From positions 1 to 61,655 of the forward strand of contig JBEKHI010000020.1 in assembly GCA_050012355.1 (NCBI GenBank): a stretch of 61,655 nt of DNA. Reading direction: 5' to 3'. The translations under genes were made by a program, and so were the position numbers. This document shows, in pieces, positions 24,934-33,873 of the stretch. Source of the DNA: JBEKHI01 sp050012355 (GTDB lineage: Bacteria; Actinomycetota; Actinomycetes; Streptosporangiales; Streptosporangiaceae). The stretch's first letter is position 1, and every line of letters starts with the position of its first letter. Under the pieces are notes generated by a model. It was not told the DNA's origin and did no database searches. It saw nothing but the letters and a program-made list of their open reading frames with translations.

Positions 24934-26237
24934 ACGATCCCGGCGGACAGCGCCGCGAATGGGCCGCGGCCGCGGCGGAGCACGTCACGCCCGCGCGGCT
25001 GCGTGAACTCGTCCGCGGCCTGGTCGACATCCCGAGCCCCACTGGTGACGAGGCGCCGCTCGCCGAGCACATCACCTCGACGCTGCGGGCCGCGGGCATC
25101 ACCGCCGTCACCCAGCTGATCGACGACCGCCAGGCGAACTCGTGGGGCCGGATGACCGGGTCCGGTACCGGACCCGACCTGATGTTCTACGCGCCGATCG
25201 ACACGCTGACGACCGGCGACCCGGACCAGGACATGCCGTGGATCGGCCCGCGATGGCGTCCGGACATGGCCGCCGAATCCAGCGTGGACGGCGACCTCGT
25301 CATCGGGCTCGGCGCGTCCAACCCGAAAGGGCACGCGGCGTGCGTGCTGGCGGCCGCCGAGGCGATCCGCGACGCCGGCCTGCCGCTGACCGGTGACCTG
25401 GTGGTGGCGTTCGGCGCGGGCGGGATGCCGACCAACTCGCTGCCGGGCAGCGCCCGCCGCAACACCGGCCAGGGCGCGGGATGCTCGTTCCTGCTTGAGC
25501 AGGGCGTCTGGGCCGACTACGCCCTCATCGCCAAGCCGGGCTGGTCCGTGTCCTGGGAGGAAGTCGGCCTCTCCTGGTTCGAGGTCACCGTGCACGGCAC
25601 GCACACCTACGTCGGCTCCCGTCACCGGCTGCCCTACCGCAACGCTGTCGCCGACGTCGGCCGGGTCGCGGAACGGCTGGAATCCTGGTTTGAGCAATAC
25701 GCTGACCGGCACACCGACGGGCTGGTGGCACCACAGGGCATCGTCTCCTCCGCCGAGGGTGGCTGGCCGCGGATGGCGGCGGTGACCACGGCGGCCATCC
25801 GGCTGATGATCGACCTGCGGCTGTCCCCGCGGACATCGCCGATGCAGGCGAAACGCGAATTCGCCGCCGCCATCGACACGATCAGGGCCGACCTGCCGGA
25901 CGTCACGCTCAGCTGGCGGCCGGTGCTGGCGATACCGGCCGGCTCGACCGATCCGGATAGCTGGATCTGTCGTAGCGCGATCGCCGCGTGGGAGCGGGCG
26001 GCGGGGCGGGCCCATGAGCCGGCCGGCGGCAACAGCGGCGCCACCGACGCGAACATCCTGCGGGTACGCGGCATTCCGACCGTACGGGTCGGCATGCCGA
26101 AGGTCCCCACCACCGACTTCACCGCGGGCATGAACACCGTGGACGTGCGGGAGATGGAACGGCTCACCCGGTACCTCGTGGACGTGGCCGTTGACACCGT
26201 GACCCGGACCCGGCCCGAGACGGGGCTGCCAGCATGA
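24930..26237 (+). CDS. M20-like peptidase/amidohydrolase homologue with degenerate metal site
   Basis: A 435-residue protein with the overall pattern of M20 metallopeptidases: the N-terminal catalytic-domain helices, a central lid domain (VGLSWFEVTVHGTHTYVGS) and the C-terminal return. Key residues are changed: where the family has GHxD this has APID (P89, D91), SDMKG is SNPKG (N131), and the catalytic Glu-Glu pair is replaced by GAGGMP (162-167). It may use another metal set or have lost peptidase activity. It overlaps the micropeptide gene before it and the LigB gene after it by 4 bp. Related M20 enzymes open amides or esters of conjugated aromatics. Confidence 0.75.
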   Translation: MNDPGGQRREWAAAAAEHVTPARLRELVRGLVDIPSPTGDEAPLAEHITSTLRAAGITAVTQLIDDRQANSWGRMTGSGTGPDLMFYAPIDTLTTGDPDQDMPWIGPRWRPDMAAESSVDGDLVIGLGASNPKGHAACVLAAAEAIRDAGLPLTGDLVVAFGAGGMPTNSLPGSARRNTGQGAGCSFLLEQGVWADYALIAKPGWSVSWEEVGLSWFEVTVHGTHTYVGSRHRLPYRNAVADVGRVAERLESWFEQYADRHTDGLVAPQGIVSSAEGGWPRMAAVTTAAIRLMIDLRLSPRTSPMQAKREFAAAIDTIRADLPDVTLSWRPVLAIPAGSTDPDSWICRSAIAAWERAAGRAHEPAGGNSGATDANILRVRGIPTVRVGMPKVPTTDFTAGMNTVDVREMERLTRYLVDVAVDTVTRTRPETGLPA

Positions 26238-27184
26238 GCGAGGTCGTCTTTGGCGTGGGGGCATCGCATAGCACGCTCATGAATACGCACTGGGACCAGA
26301 CCGTCCACCTGGACCGGGCAGAGCGGTTCCGTGCCGCGCTCGGCACGGCCCGGGCCCGGCTGGCCGCCGCCGCGCCGGACAGCGTGGTGCTCGTCGGCTC
26401 GAACCACTTCCGCGGCTTCTGGCTCGACCTGATCCCGGGCTTCACCGTCGGCGTGGGGGAATGCATTGCCAGCGGCGAATCGGGTACTCCCGCGGGCCCG
26501 CAGGCCGTCGATGTCCCGCTCGCCCGGCACCTAGTGGACTCCCTGGTCGAGAAGTGCGGATTCGACGTCGCCTTCTCGGCCCGGCTGCAGATCGACCACG
26601 GTCAGTCTCACGCGATCCAGTACCTGCTGGACGGGCTGGATGTCCCGATCATCCCGGTCGTCGTCAACGTCTTCGCGCCGCCACTGCCGCCGCTGGCGCG
26701 CTGTGACGCGCTGGGGCGTGCCATCCGCGACGCGGTCACCAGCTTCCCGGGCGGCCGGCGCGTCGCCGTGATCGGGTCCGGCGGCCTGTCGCACCGGCTG
26801 CCATGGCCGGACTGGCGTGATCCGCACGGCGACGACGAGGAGTTCATCGCCGAGGCATGGCTGAACGGCCGGGACCGGTGGCAGCAGTACGATCCGCGCC
26901 GCCGCGAGATTATCCGGGCCGCCGAGGCCGCCATCGCCCCCGACTTCGACGAGGAGTTCCTGTCGATGCTTGAAGCTGGGCAACTGTCCCGCGTCGGCGG
27001 CTGGACCACCGGGCAGTTGCAGGACCGGGCGGGCAACGGCGCGCAGGAAGTGCGCACCTGGCTGATCATGGCGGCGGCGCTCGGGCACGCGCCCGGCCGT
27101 CGGCTAGCGTACGAGCAACTGCCCGAATGGCTCACCGGCATGGGCGTGGCCATCATCGACCCCGCTGAGAGAGGCACCGCATGA
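26234..27184 (+). CDS. Extradiol ring-cleavage dioxygenase, LigB (class III) family
   Basis: A 316-residue iron-dependent dioxygenase. H12 (GASHSTLM) and H58 (GSNHF) fit the LigB iron ligands, H187 (GSGGLSHRLP) fits the catalytic His, and Glu residues near 233-237 could give the third ligand. The DHGQSHAIQYL segment (121-131) is also typical. It opens catechol-type rings beside the hydroxyls. It is joined by ATGA overlaps to the M20-like gene and to the following alpha/beta hydrolase, the enzyme type that usually acts next. No small LigA-like subunit is encoded. Confidence 0.9.
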   Translation: MSEVVFGVGASHSTLMNTHWDQTVHLDRAERFRAALGTARARLAAAAPDSVVLVGSNHFRGFWLDLIPGFTVGVGECIASGESGTPAGPQAVDVPLARHLVDSLVEKCGFDVAFSARLQIDHGQSHAIQYLLDGLDVPIIPVVVNVFAPPLPPLARCDALGRAIRDAVTSFPGGRRVAVIGSGGLSHRLPWPDWRDPHGDDEEFIAEAWLNGRDRWQQYDPRRREIIRAAEAAIAPDFDEEFLSMLEAGQLSRVGGWTTGQLQDRAGNGAQEVRTWLIMAAALGHAPGRRLAYEQLPEWLTGMGVAIIDPAERGTA

Positions 27185-28047
27185 GCATCTGGTCCGCGCT
27201 GTCCGAGCTGGACTACCAGCACACCTACGTCGATGCGGCGGGGCTGCGCACCCGCGCGGTCCAGGCCGGGCCGGAGGACGGTGAGCACGTCGTCTTCCTG
27301 CACGGCACTAGCGGGCACCTGGAAGCCTTTGTCAGGAACCTGCCCGTGCACGCGCGGCAGTATCGCTGTCATGCGATCGACATGCTCGGCCACGGTTACA
27401 CCGGCAAACCCGACCATCCCTACGATATCCCGCGCTACGTCGAGCACCTGCTCGGCTACCTCGACGCGGTCGGCGCTCAGCGTGCCCACCTGGTCGGTGA
27501 GTCACTCGGCGGCTGGGTCGCGGCCTGGACCGCGAGCGAGCACCCCGAGCGGGTCTCGTCCTTGCAGTTGCTGTGCATGGGCGGCACCAAGGTCAATCCT
27601 GAGGTGATGGAACGGCTGAAGAAGTCCACGACCGCCGCGGCACTCGGGCCGGACCCTGATCTCACCCGGCAACGGCTGCGGCTGCTGTGGGCCGACTGGG
27701 ACGAGGAATTCGGCGAGGAGCTCACGGAGGTCCGCTACGCGATCTACCACCGCCCTGAATTCCAGAAGAACCTGCACAACCTGCTGTCGCTGCAGGAGTT
27801 CGAGGCGCGCGAGCGCAACCTGCTGCGGCCGGACCGGATGGCCCGGATCACCGCGCCGACCCTGGTGGTGTGGGGAAACAAGAATCCGTTCGGCCAGGTA
27901 CCGGAGGCCACCGCGATCGCCGCGGCGATCCGCGGAGCGAGGCTGGAGATCTTCACCGAATGCGGGCACTGGCCGCAGCATGAGCAAGCCGACCGCTACA
28001 ACGAGCTGAGCCTGGCCTTCCTCGCGGGGGCGGCGGGAGACCGATGA
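27181..28047 (+). CDS. Alpha/beta hydrolase, probable ring-cleavage product hydrolase
   Basis: A 288-residue alpha/beta hydrolase. HGTSGHLEAFVRN (41-53) supplies the oxyanion side, the nucleophile is S108 in GESLGG, and the C-terminal ECGHWPQHEQ carries the catalytic His; NKNPFG/VWGN marks the Asp region. Placed directly after the extradiol dioxygenase with ATGA overlaps on both sides, it is the best candidate to cleave the dioxygenase product by C-C hydrolysis. Ester or lactone hydrolysis is the alternative. Confidence 0.87.
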   Translation: MSIWSALSELDYQHTYVDAAGLRTRAVQAGPEDGEHVVFLHGTSGHLEAFVRNLPVHARQYRCHAIDMLGHGYTGKPDHPYDIPRYVEHLLGYLDAVGAQRAHLVGESLGGWVAAWTASEHPERVSSLQLLCMGGTKVNPEVMERLKKSTTAAALGPDPDLTRQRLRLLWADWDEEFGEELTEVRYAIYHRPEFQKNLHNLLSLQEFEARERNLLRPDRMARITAPTLVVWGNKNPFGQVPEATAIAAAIRGARLEIFTECGHWPQHEQADRYNELSLAFLAGAAGDR

Positions 28048-28850
28048 CCACCCGCCCGGCCACGTCCGCGATCAGGCGCGGGTACGCCGAGACTCCCTAC
28101 GGCCAGGTGCACTACGCGGAGTGCGGATCGGGGCCGTCCGTCGTCCTTTTGCACCAGACACCGCGCTCGTGGGACGAGTACCGGGAGGTGCTGCCCCTGC
28201 TGGGCCGCACCCACCGGGCGATCGCGATGGACACCCTCGGGTTCGGGGCCTCGGCCCCGCTGGCCGAGCACAGCATCGAGAAATACGCGGCCGGGACGAT
28301 CGCGTTCCTGGACGCCCTCGGCCTGCGGCGGGCCGCCCTGGTCGGGCACCACACCGGCGGGGTCGTCGCTGTCGAGGTCGCGGCCACGGCTCCGGACCGG
28401 GTCGAGCGACTCGTCCTCTCGTCCACCCCCTACGTCGACGCAGAGTCCCGAGCACGCCGCAAGAAGCGGCCGCCCATCGACCTCGTCGCCGTCGACCCCG
28501 ATGGCGCGCACCTGACCGAACTGTGGGGCCGTCGTCAGGGCTTTTATCCGGCCGGGCGGCCGGACCTGCTCACCCGGTTCGTCCGTGACGCGCTGGTGCT
28601 CGAGGCCGGCGAACTGGAAGCCGGCCATGACGCAGTGAGCCGATACCGGATGGAGGAGCGGATAACGCTGGTGCGGTGCCCGGTGCTGTGCATCGGTGCC
28701 TCCGCCGACCCGTACGCCTACCCCGAACTGGACCGGCTCAGTGCCCAGCTCGATGGTGCCGAGGTTGCCGTGATCGATGGTGGCATGGTTGTGTTGATGG
28801 AAAAGTGGCCTTATGAGGTTGCTGAGCTGATTACGAGGTTCCTGACATGA
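28044..28850 (+). CDS. Alpha/beta hydrolase fold protein with altered catalytic triad
   Basis: A 268-residue alpha/beta hydrolase fold protein. HQTPRSWDEYREVLP (37-51) and MDTLGFGAS are normal for the fold. However, the nucleophile elbow reads GHHTGG (101-106), so a His (H103) stands where Ser, Asp or Cys is expected, and the C-terminal segment GGMVVLMEKWP has Met where the catalytic His usually lies. It may be a non-hydrolytic member (lyase, isomerase or binding partner). Its overlap with the normal hydrolase before it and the IclR gene after it suggests they act together. Confidence 0.8.
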   Translation: MTTRPATSAIRRGYAETPYGQVHYAECGSGPSVVLLHQTPRSWDEYREVLPLLGRTHRAIAMDTLGFGASAPLAEHSIEKYAAGTIAFLDALGLRRAALVGHHTGGVVAVEVAATAPDRVERLVLSSTPYVDAESRARRKKRPPIDLVAVDPDGAHLTELWGRRQGFYPAGRPDLLTRFVRDALVLEAGELEAGHDAVSRYRMEERITLVRCPVLCIGASADPYAYPELDRLSAQLDGAEVAVIDGGMVVLMEKWPYEVAELITRFLT

Positions 28851-29665
28851 CCGTTACGCCCATCAGGCTGACCGAGGCTGAGCCGCCCGCCGAGCCTGGG
28901 CCGGCCGCGGACATCGACCCGGCCGTGATGAACTCGGTGCTCGGCAAGGCGCAGCTGATTCTCAAGGTGTTCACCGCCGAGGATGACACGCTGTCTCTGA
29001 CCGGTCTCGTGCGCCGCACCGGCCTGGCCAAGGCGTCGGCCTACCGTCTCGCGCAGGAACTGCTGCACTGGGGGCTGCTGGAACGGGTCGGCAGCGACTA
29101 CCGGCTGGGCCTGAGGCTGTTCGAGCTTGGCCAGTGCGTACCGCGGCAGCGCATCCTGCGGGAGGCAGCACTGCCGTTCATGGAAGACCTGCTGCTAGCG
29201 ACGCAGGAGACGATCCACTTCGCTATCCACGACGGCCTCGACGTCGTCTACGTCGAGAAGATCATCATGCATCGCGGGCTCAGCCAGCAATCACGGGTCG
29301 CGGGTCGACTGCCGCTGCACTGTACGGCGACAGGCAAGGTCATCCTCGCCTTCTCGACGGGAGAGCTGCTGGGGCAGGTGCTGCGGGCTGGGCTGACCCC
29401 GCTCACTCAGCGCACGGTGATCTCACCCATGGTGCTGGCGGACCAGGTCAAGCGAGCCCGCGAGACTGGTATGGCCACCGAGTTCGAGGAGATCCGGCTC
29501 GGCTACGGGAGCCTGGCCGTCCCGGTGTTCGGCGGGGACCGGATGCTCGCGGGCGCGTTGTCGGTTACCGCGCCGACGAACCGGCTGAACGTCAACCGGC
29601 TGACCGGAAGCCTGCGGACCGCCGCGCTGGGCATCGGCCGCAAGCTGCAAGCGATCGAGCGATGA
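28847..29665 (+). CDS. IclR family transcriptional regulator
   Basis: A 272-residue IclR regulator. The winged helix spans about residues 25-90 (SLTGLVRRTGLAKASAYRLA), and the C-terminal effector domain has the family marks VYVEKI, LPLHCTATGKVILAF and FEEIRLGYGSLAVPVF. IclR proteins commonly sense aromatic acids or their metabolites and control ring-degradation operons. Unusually it lies inside the operon it probably controls, overlapped by 4 bp at both ends, rather than divergent from it. Confidence 0.93.
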   Translation: MTVTPIRLTEAEPPAEPGPAADIDPAVMNSVLGKAQLILKVFTAEDDTLSLTGLVRRTGLAKASAYRLAQELLHWGLLERVGSDYRLGLRLFELGQCVPRQRILREAALPFMEDLLLATQETIHFAIHDGLDVVYVEKIIMHRGLSQQSRVAGRLPLHCTATGKVILAFSTGELLGQVLRAGLTPLTQRTVISPMVLADQVKRARETGMATEFEEIRLGYGSLAVPVFGGDRMLAGALSVTAPTNRLNVNRLTGSLRTAALGIGRKLQAIER

Positions 29666-32600
29666 TCTCAGCGGAACTGGGGCGGCTTTTCACCGACCCG
29701 CCGAGCGACTTCGGCCCCACGCCGGCCTGGTGGTGGTCGGGCGCAAAGGTTACCCGCGAGCGGATCGCCTGGCAGCTGCGTAAGTTCGCCGAGGGCGGCG
29801 TCCACAACCTCGTGATCATCAACCTGGCACCGGCCGGGCCGAGTTTCGGCGCGCAGGCCGACGACCCGGCCTGGTTCAGCGAGGAGTGGTGGGCCCGGTT
29901 CGCCGACGCCTGCGAACTCGCCGGTGACCTCGGCACGCGGCTGTGGTTCTACGACCAGATCGGCTTCTCCGGTGCGAATGTGCAGGGCGCGATCACGCAC
30001 CGTCATCCCGAGGCGGCTGGTCAGGCCATCCGCTCGCGCCGTGCGATCATCGAGCGGGGCAGCGTCGAACTGCGCGGCGGCGAGGTCCTCCTCGCCGCCT
30101 ACCGCCGCGATGGCGAGCGACTGCCGGTCACCGGAACCCACGAGGTCGCGGCGCCGGACGGCACGGAAATCCGGATCGTGACGGTGGTGCCGACCGCGTA
30201 CGACTATCTGAGCGTGGCGGCCGGCGCGTTGCTGCTAGACGCGATCCACCACGAGTACGACCGGCGAGTCCCGCAGTTCCTCGGTACCGTGATCGCGGGC
30301 AGCTTCCAGGACGAGCTTCCCGCCACGAACTCGTGGACCCCGTCGTTTCCGGCGGAATTCCTTGCTCGCCGCGGCTACGACCTGATGGACCACCTGCCTG
30401 CCTTGTTCGAGGCGGGGGACGCCGGGTCCGCTAAGGTGCGCGGTGACTACTACGCGGTCCGGGCTGAGCTGACCGAACAGGCCCTGTTCGAGCCGCTGGC
30501 CCGCTGGCACACCGAGCGGGGCATGCTCGTCGGCTGTGACCAGAGCAACCCGGCGCGGGCCGGGAACCCGACCCAGGCCACCCAGATATACACCGACTAT
30601 TTCCGCACCCACCGCTGGTACGGGGCGGCGGGCAGCGACCACGAGGGCGATGCCAAGGTGCACAGCTCGATGGCGCACCTGTACGGGCACCGGCGAGTGT
30701 GGATTGAGGCCTTCCATTCCAGCGGCTGGGGCGGCACCCTGGAGGACACCTACGACTGGCTGCTGCCGTTTCTGCGCAGCGGCGCCAATCTCTACAATCC
30801 GCACGCCAGCTACTTCGGCACGGCGGGCGGATGGTTCGAGTGGGCGCCGCCGTCGACGGACTGGCGTCAGCCGTACTGGCGGCAGTATCCGGCATTCTCC
30901 CGCACGGTCTCCCGGATCGCGTCGATCATGTCCTGGGGGAGCTACAGCGCGGACGTCGCCGTGCTGCACCCGACCGCGACCGTACAGGCACTGTTGCCCC
31001 TGGACGCCCCGGTCGACAACTTCGGCGACGGCCAGCTTGGCGCGGGTTTCGCCGAGATCGACAAGACCCAGCAGGACTACCGGGAACTATGCGGGGCGAC
31101 CAACTGGTTTGCCACGGTGCCCGGCACGCTGAATGAGGCCGGTGTCTCCTTCGACGTCATCGACGACGCTTCCGTCCAGCGCGCGGAGGTCATCGACGGT
31201 GCTCTGGCCGTACGCGATCTGCGCTACCGGGTCGTGCTGCTGCCGTCGGCGAGCGTCCTGGAAGAGGGGACCGCCCGGCGGCTGACCGACTTGCTCGAGG
31301 GAGGTGGTCGCGTCGTTGTGGTCGGGAGGGCTCCAGCGTCCGCGGCCGGGACCGGCGGCGACGACGCGGTGGTGGCCGCGCTGGCCGCCCATCCGCGGCT
31401 GGAGCGCGTCGCCGACCCGGAGGCCGGCGCGAAGACGGTCGCGGACGCGGCCGGCCATGTCACCGGTGACGTGCCGCTTCTGGTCCGGCGCCAGGGCGAC
31501 TTCGGCGCCGCCCTCGTCACCGGCGCCTTCCCGAACGCAAGCGCCTATCCGTTGCGTGGCGACACCTGGCTCTGGAACGACTACGACTTCGACCCGTCCC
31601 GGTACGCGCAGCGGTCCTCGGTGCGGGTCGGCGGGGTGGTGGCTGAGGCCGAGGTCTGGAATCCCGCCACCGGCACGCAGACGCCGGCGTCAGTCGTCGT
31701 GACGGGCGGGCACTCGACCATCGAGGTCCCGCTGCATGGCGCCCCGGCCGTCATCGTCGTGTGGCGCGAGGGACAACCGGCCGCGGTCCGTCCGGGCACC
31801 GGGCCGGGCGACAGCCAGGCCAGGCCACCGGTGCCTGTGGACATATCGGACGGCTGGCGGGGTCGCCTGGTGCCGACCATGGACAATACCTGGGGTGACC
31901 TGGCGCTGCCCGCGGGCTCGCCACTGGATGCCCTGCAGATCTGGGACCTGTCCTGGGCGGAAGGCGAAGCGGCCGTCGCCTGGCAGCCGGCCCGGGTCAC
32001 CTACGGAAACCGGGTGCGAGTCCTCGGTCCCGTCCCGGCCGCCGAGGCTCCGCCACCGCTCGACGCCGCCGAGGTCGCGGCGGTGCTGGCCGGGAAGCCG
32101 CTGACGGAACCGGGCCAGGGCTGGCGGCCGTCGGTCTACTCCGCCAGCCGGGGGCTGCTGCGTCCTGGATACGGCAGCCTCGGCCATAAGGGCATGGTCG
32201 GCGAGGAGTTCGTGCGGGTGGATGTGCCGGCTCCAGGGCAGGTGGCCAGGGTACGGGCGATCGTTCGTACTGATCGACGTGGCCCGGCGGGACTGGCCGT
32301 GGGCGCGGGCGCGGCCCGGCGACTGTGGTGGAACGGACGCGAGCTGCCGGCCAGCGACGGATACGTCACGTCGGTCCCGGTCACGGTGGACCATGAACTC
32401 AACGTGATCGAGTACGAGCTGGCAGTCTCGGAGAACGGACGGCCGGCTTTCAGCCTGGACCCCCCGTCGCTGGGCAGTTTCTTCTGCCTCACCGGACCAG
32501 GAGGATTCGGGTCGCGGCCGACGTTCATGCGTGCCCCGGACGGTGCGTCGCCCGACGGGCAGGTCAGCTACCTTGGCCGGATCCGCCTCGACCGCGATCC

Positions 32601-33633
32601 CGACGAGGCGATTCTGGTGGTGGGCGCGGCCACCGCGGTCACCGTGCTGCTGGACGGCGAGACGGTCGCCCGGCAGGAGAAGGTGGAGTACTACCAGGGG
32701 TCCTTCGGGGCACGGCCGGCGTACTTCCGTCACGAGCTCACCCACGCGCTGGCGCGCGGCGAGCACATTCTGGAATTGGTGTGCGACAGCACCGACGTGC
32801 TCGATGTCGTCTTTGCCGACCTCGTTGTCCAGAGCGAGACAACCGCCGCCTCCCTGGTGAGCGGGGCCGGCTGGCTGGTACGGACCAACGGGTCCGACGT
32901 CCGGAGCGTCGAGCACCGCGGCCGGTGGGGCGAATTGCAGGCCGTACACGCCGCGCGCCGGGCGCACCCGCTTCCAGCCACCGAGTGGCTGACCGGGTCC
33001 CCGCTGCTGGGCGAGCCGCCGGACCCGATCCTGGTCACTGACGACACCCGGCCCGCCAGCCAGCGTTTCCGCGTCACGTTGCCGGCCGGCACGATCTCGG
33101 TTGAGCTTCCGGCGGCCCTGGCAGTGACGGTACGCCTCGACCGCGTCCCGCACCCGATCACAGCCTCTCGCCTCACCCTGGCCGCCCCCTTGTCGGGGCC
33201 GGCCGAGCTGGAGGTGACGACCTCGCCGACCGCGGTGTTGCGGGGCGGCTCGGCCTGGACCGGCCCGCTCCTCGTGCATACCGCCGAGGCGCCGATCCAG
33301 CTCGGTGACTGGCGGGCGATCGGCCTCGGGAGCTGGAGCGGCGGCGTCACATACTCGCGGACGGTTCAGGTGCCGACCGGCCCTGAGCCAGTGCTCGACC
33401 TCGGCCGGGTGCGGGGCAGCGTGGAGGTGTCCATCGACGGTCGGTGCGTCGGCGAGGCGTTCTGCGGGCCGTACCGGTTCCGGCTGGACGAGTTCGCCGG
33501 CCGCGAGGCATTCGTGGAAGTGACCGTCTACAACACGCTAGCGCCGTACCTGGTGAACGCGACACCAACAGAGTGGACGTTCCCGTCCCAACTGGCATCG
33601 GGTCTGCTCGGACCGGTGCGGCTCATCGGCTAG
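29662..33633 (+). CDS. GH106-like alpha-L-rhamnosidase
   Basis: A 1323-residue glycoside hydrolase without a signal peptide, hence intracellular. The N-terminal region PPSDFGPTPAWWWSGAKVTR (about 11-30) with the following LRKFAEGGVHNLVIINL and WWARFADACELAGDLGTRLWFYDQ is typical of the GH106 rhamnosidase group; later parts are beta-rich with Gly-rich turns. Rhamnosidases remove terminal rhamnose from plant glycosides such as rutinosides. ATG 29662 overlaps the IclR stop as ATGA; the longer open frame is an artefact of the previous gene. A remnant of a second copy lies at 21265-21330. Family assignment rests on recalled sequence patterns. Confidence 0.8.
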   Translation: MISAELGRLFTDPPSDFGPTPAWWWSGAKVTRERIAWQLRKFAEGGVHNLVIINLAPAGPSFGAQADDPAWFSEEWWARFADACELAGDLGTRLWFYDQIGFSGANVQGAITHRHPEAAGQAIRSRRAIIERGSVELRGGEVLLAAYRRDGERLPVTGTHEVAAPDGTEIRIVTVVPTAYDYLSVAAGALLLDAIHHEYDRRVPQFLGTVIAGSFQDELPATNSWTPSFPAEFLARRGYDLMDHLPALFEAGDAGSAKVRGDYYAVRAELTEQALFEPLARWHTERGMLVGCDQSNPARAGNPTQATQIYTDYFRTHRWYGAAGSDHEGDAKVHSSMAHLYGHRRVWIEAFHSSGWGGTLEDTYDWLLPFLRSGANLYNPHASYFGTAGGWFEWAPPSTDWRQPYWRQYPAFSRTVSRIASIMSWGSYSADVAVLHPTATVQALLPLDAPVDNFGDGQLGAGFAEIDKTQQDYRELCGATNWFATVPGTLNEAGVSFDVIDDASVQRAEVIDGALAVRDLRYRVVLLPSASVLEEGTARRLTDLLEGGGRVVVVGRAPASAAGTGGDDAVVAALAAHPRLERVADPEAGAKTVADAAGHVTGDVPLLVRRQGDFGAALVTGAFPNASAYPLRGDTWLWNDYDFDPSRYAQRSSVRVGGVVAEAEVWNPATGTQTPASVVVTGGHSTIEVPLHGAPAVIVVWREGQPAAVRPGTGPGDSQARPPVPVDISDGWRGRLVPTMDNTWGDLALPAGSPLDALQIWDLSWAEGEAAVAWQPARVTYGNRVRVLGPVPAAEAPPPLDAAEVAAVLAGKPLTEPGQGWRPSVYSASRGLLRPGYGSLGHKGMVGEEFVRVDVPAPGQVARVRAIVRTDRRGPAGLAVGAGAARRLWWNGRELPASDGYVTSVPVTVDHELNVIEYELAVSENGRPAFSLDPPSLGSFFCLTGPGGFGSRPTFMRAPDGASPDGQVSYLGRIRLDRDPDEAILVVGAATAVTVLLDGETVARQEKVEYYQGSFGARPAYFRHELTHALARGEHILELVCDSTDVLDVVFADLVVQSETTAASLVSGAGWLVRTNGSDVRSVEHRGRWGELQAVHAARRAHPLPATEWLTGSPLLGEPPDPILVTDDTRPASQRFRVTLPAGTISVELPAALAVTVRLDRVPHPITASRLTLAAPLSGPAELEVTTSPTAVLRGGSAWTGPLLVHTAEAPIQLGDWRAIGLGSWSGGVTYSRTVQVPTGPEPVLDLGRVRGSVEVSIDGRCVGEAFCGPYRFRLDEFAGREAFVEVTVYNTLAPYLVNATPTEWTFPSQLASGLLGPVRLIG

Positions 33634-33873
33634 GCCGCCAGGGATGCTTTCCAGTCTTCACGGAGTACGAGGGCACGACGCTGCGCGAGCACCTAGCCCT
33701 CCCGCCGCTGCGATCGGCGGCCGAATCCACTCGCAAGGCGGTTAAGGACACGCTCGCAAGTCGGTTACTTGCGAGTTTAAGTCTGGATATTGCAAGTACA
33801 TGTAGGAAACTTTACAGTCATCTCAGCGGGGCAACCTAGCGTTCCGGCGTTCGCGCTCAAGGAGGAACACGAG
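33634..33873. other. Intergenic region with inverted repeats, upstream of secreted hydrolase gene
   Basis: 240 bases between the rhamnosidase stop and the next start. The first 120 bases are GC-rich and one frame reads like coding DNA (GCFPVFTEYEGTTLREHL), but I recognise no gene; a decayed fragment is possible. The second half is A/T-richer and carries the TTGCGAG repeats and an AGGAAACTTT box described separately, consistent with a regulated promoter. AAGGAGGA follows just before the start at 33874. Confidence 0.5.
33753..33775. promoter_or_regulatory. 9-bp perfect inverted repeat operator candidate
   Basis: CTCGCAAGT (33753-33761) and ACTTGCGAG (33767-33775) form a perfect inverted repeat with a 5-base centre. 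A third half-site CTCGCAAGG lies at 33730-33738. The 12-mer TTACTTGCGAGT at 33765-33776 recurs exactly at 39107-39118, upstream of another secreted-protein gene. Confidence 0.6.

Noticed and set aside
24909..26264. 451-codon minus-strand frame
   Set aside because: Antisense to the M20-like gene, with no recognisable domain and no ribosome site.
31690..33279. 529-codon minus-strand frame
   Set aside because: Antisense to the rhamnosidase gene; low-complexity Arg/Gly/Ala/Val translation.
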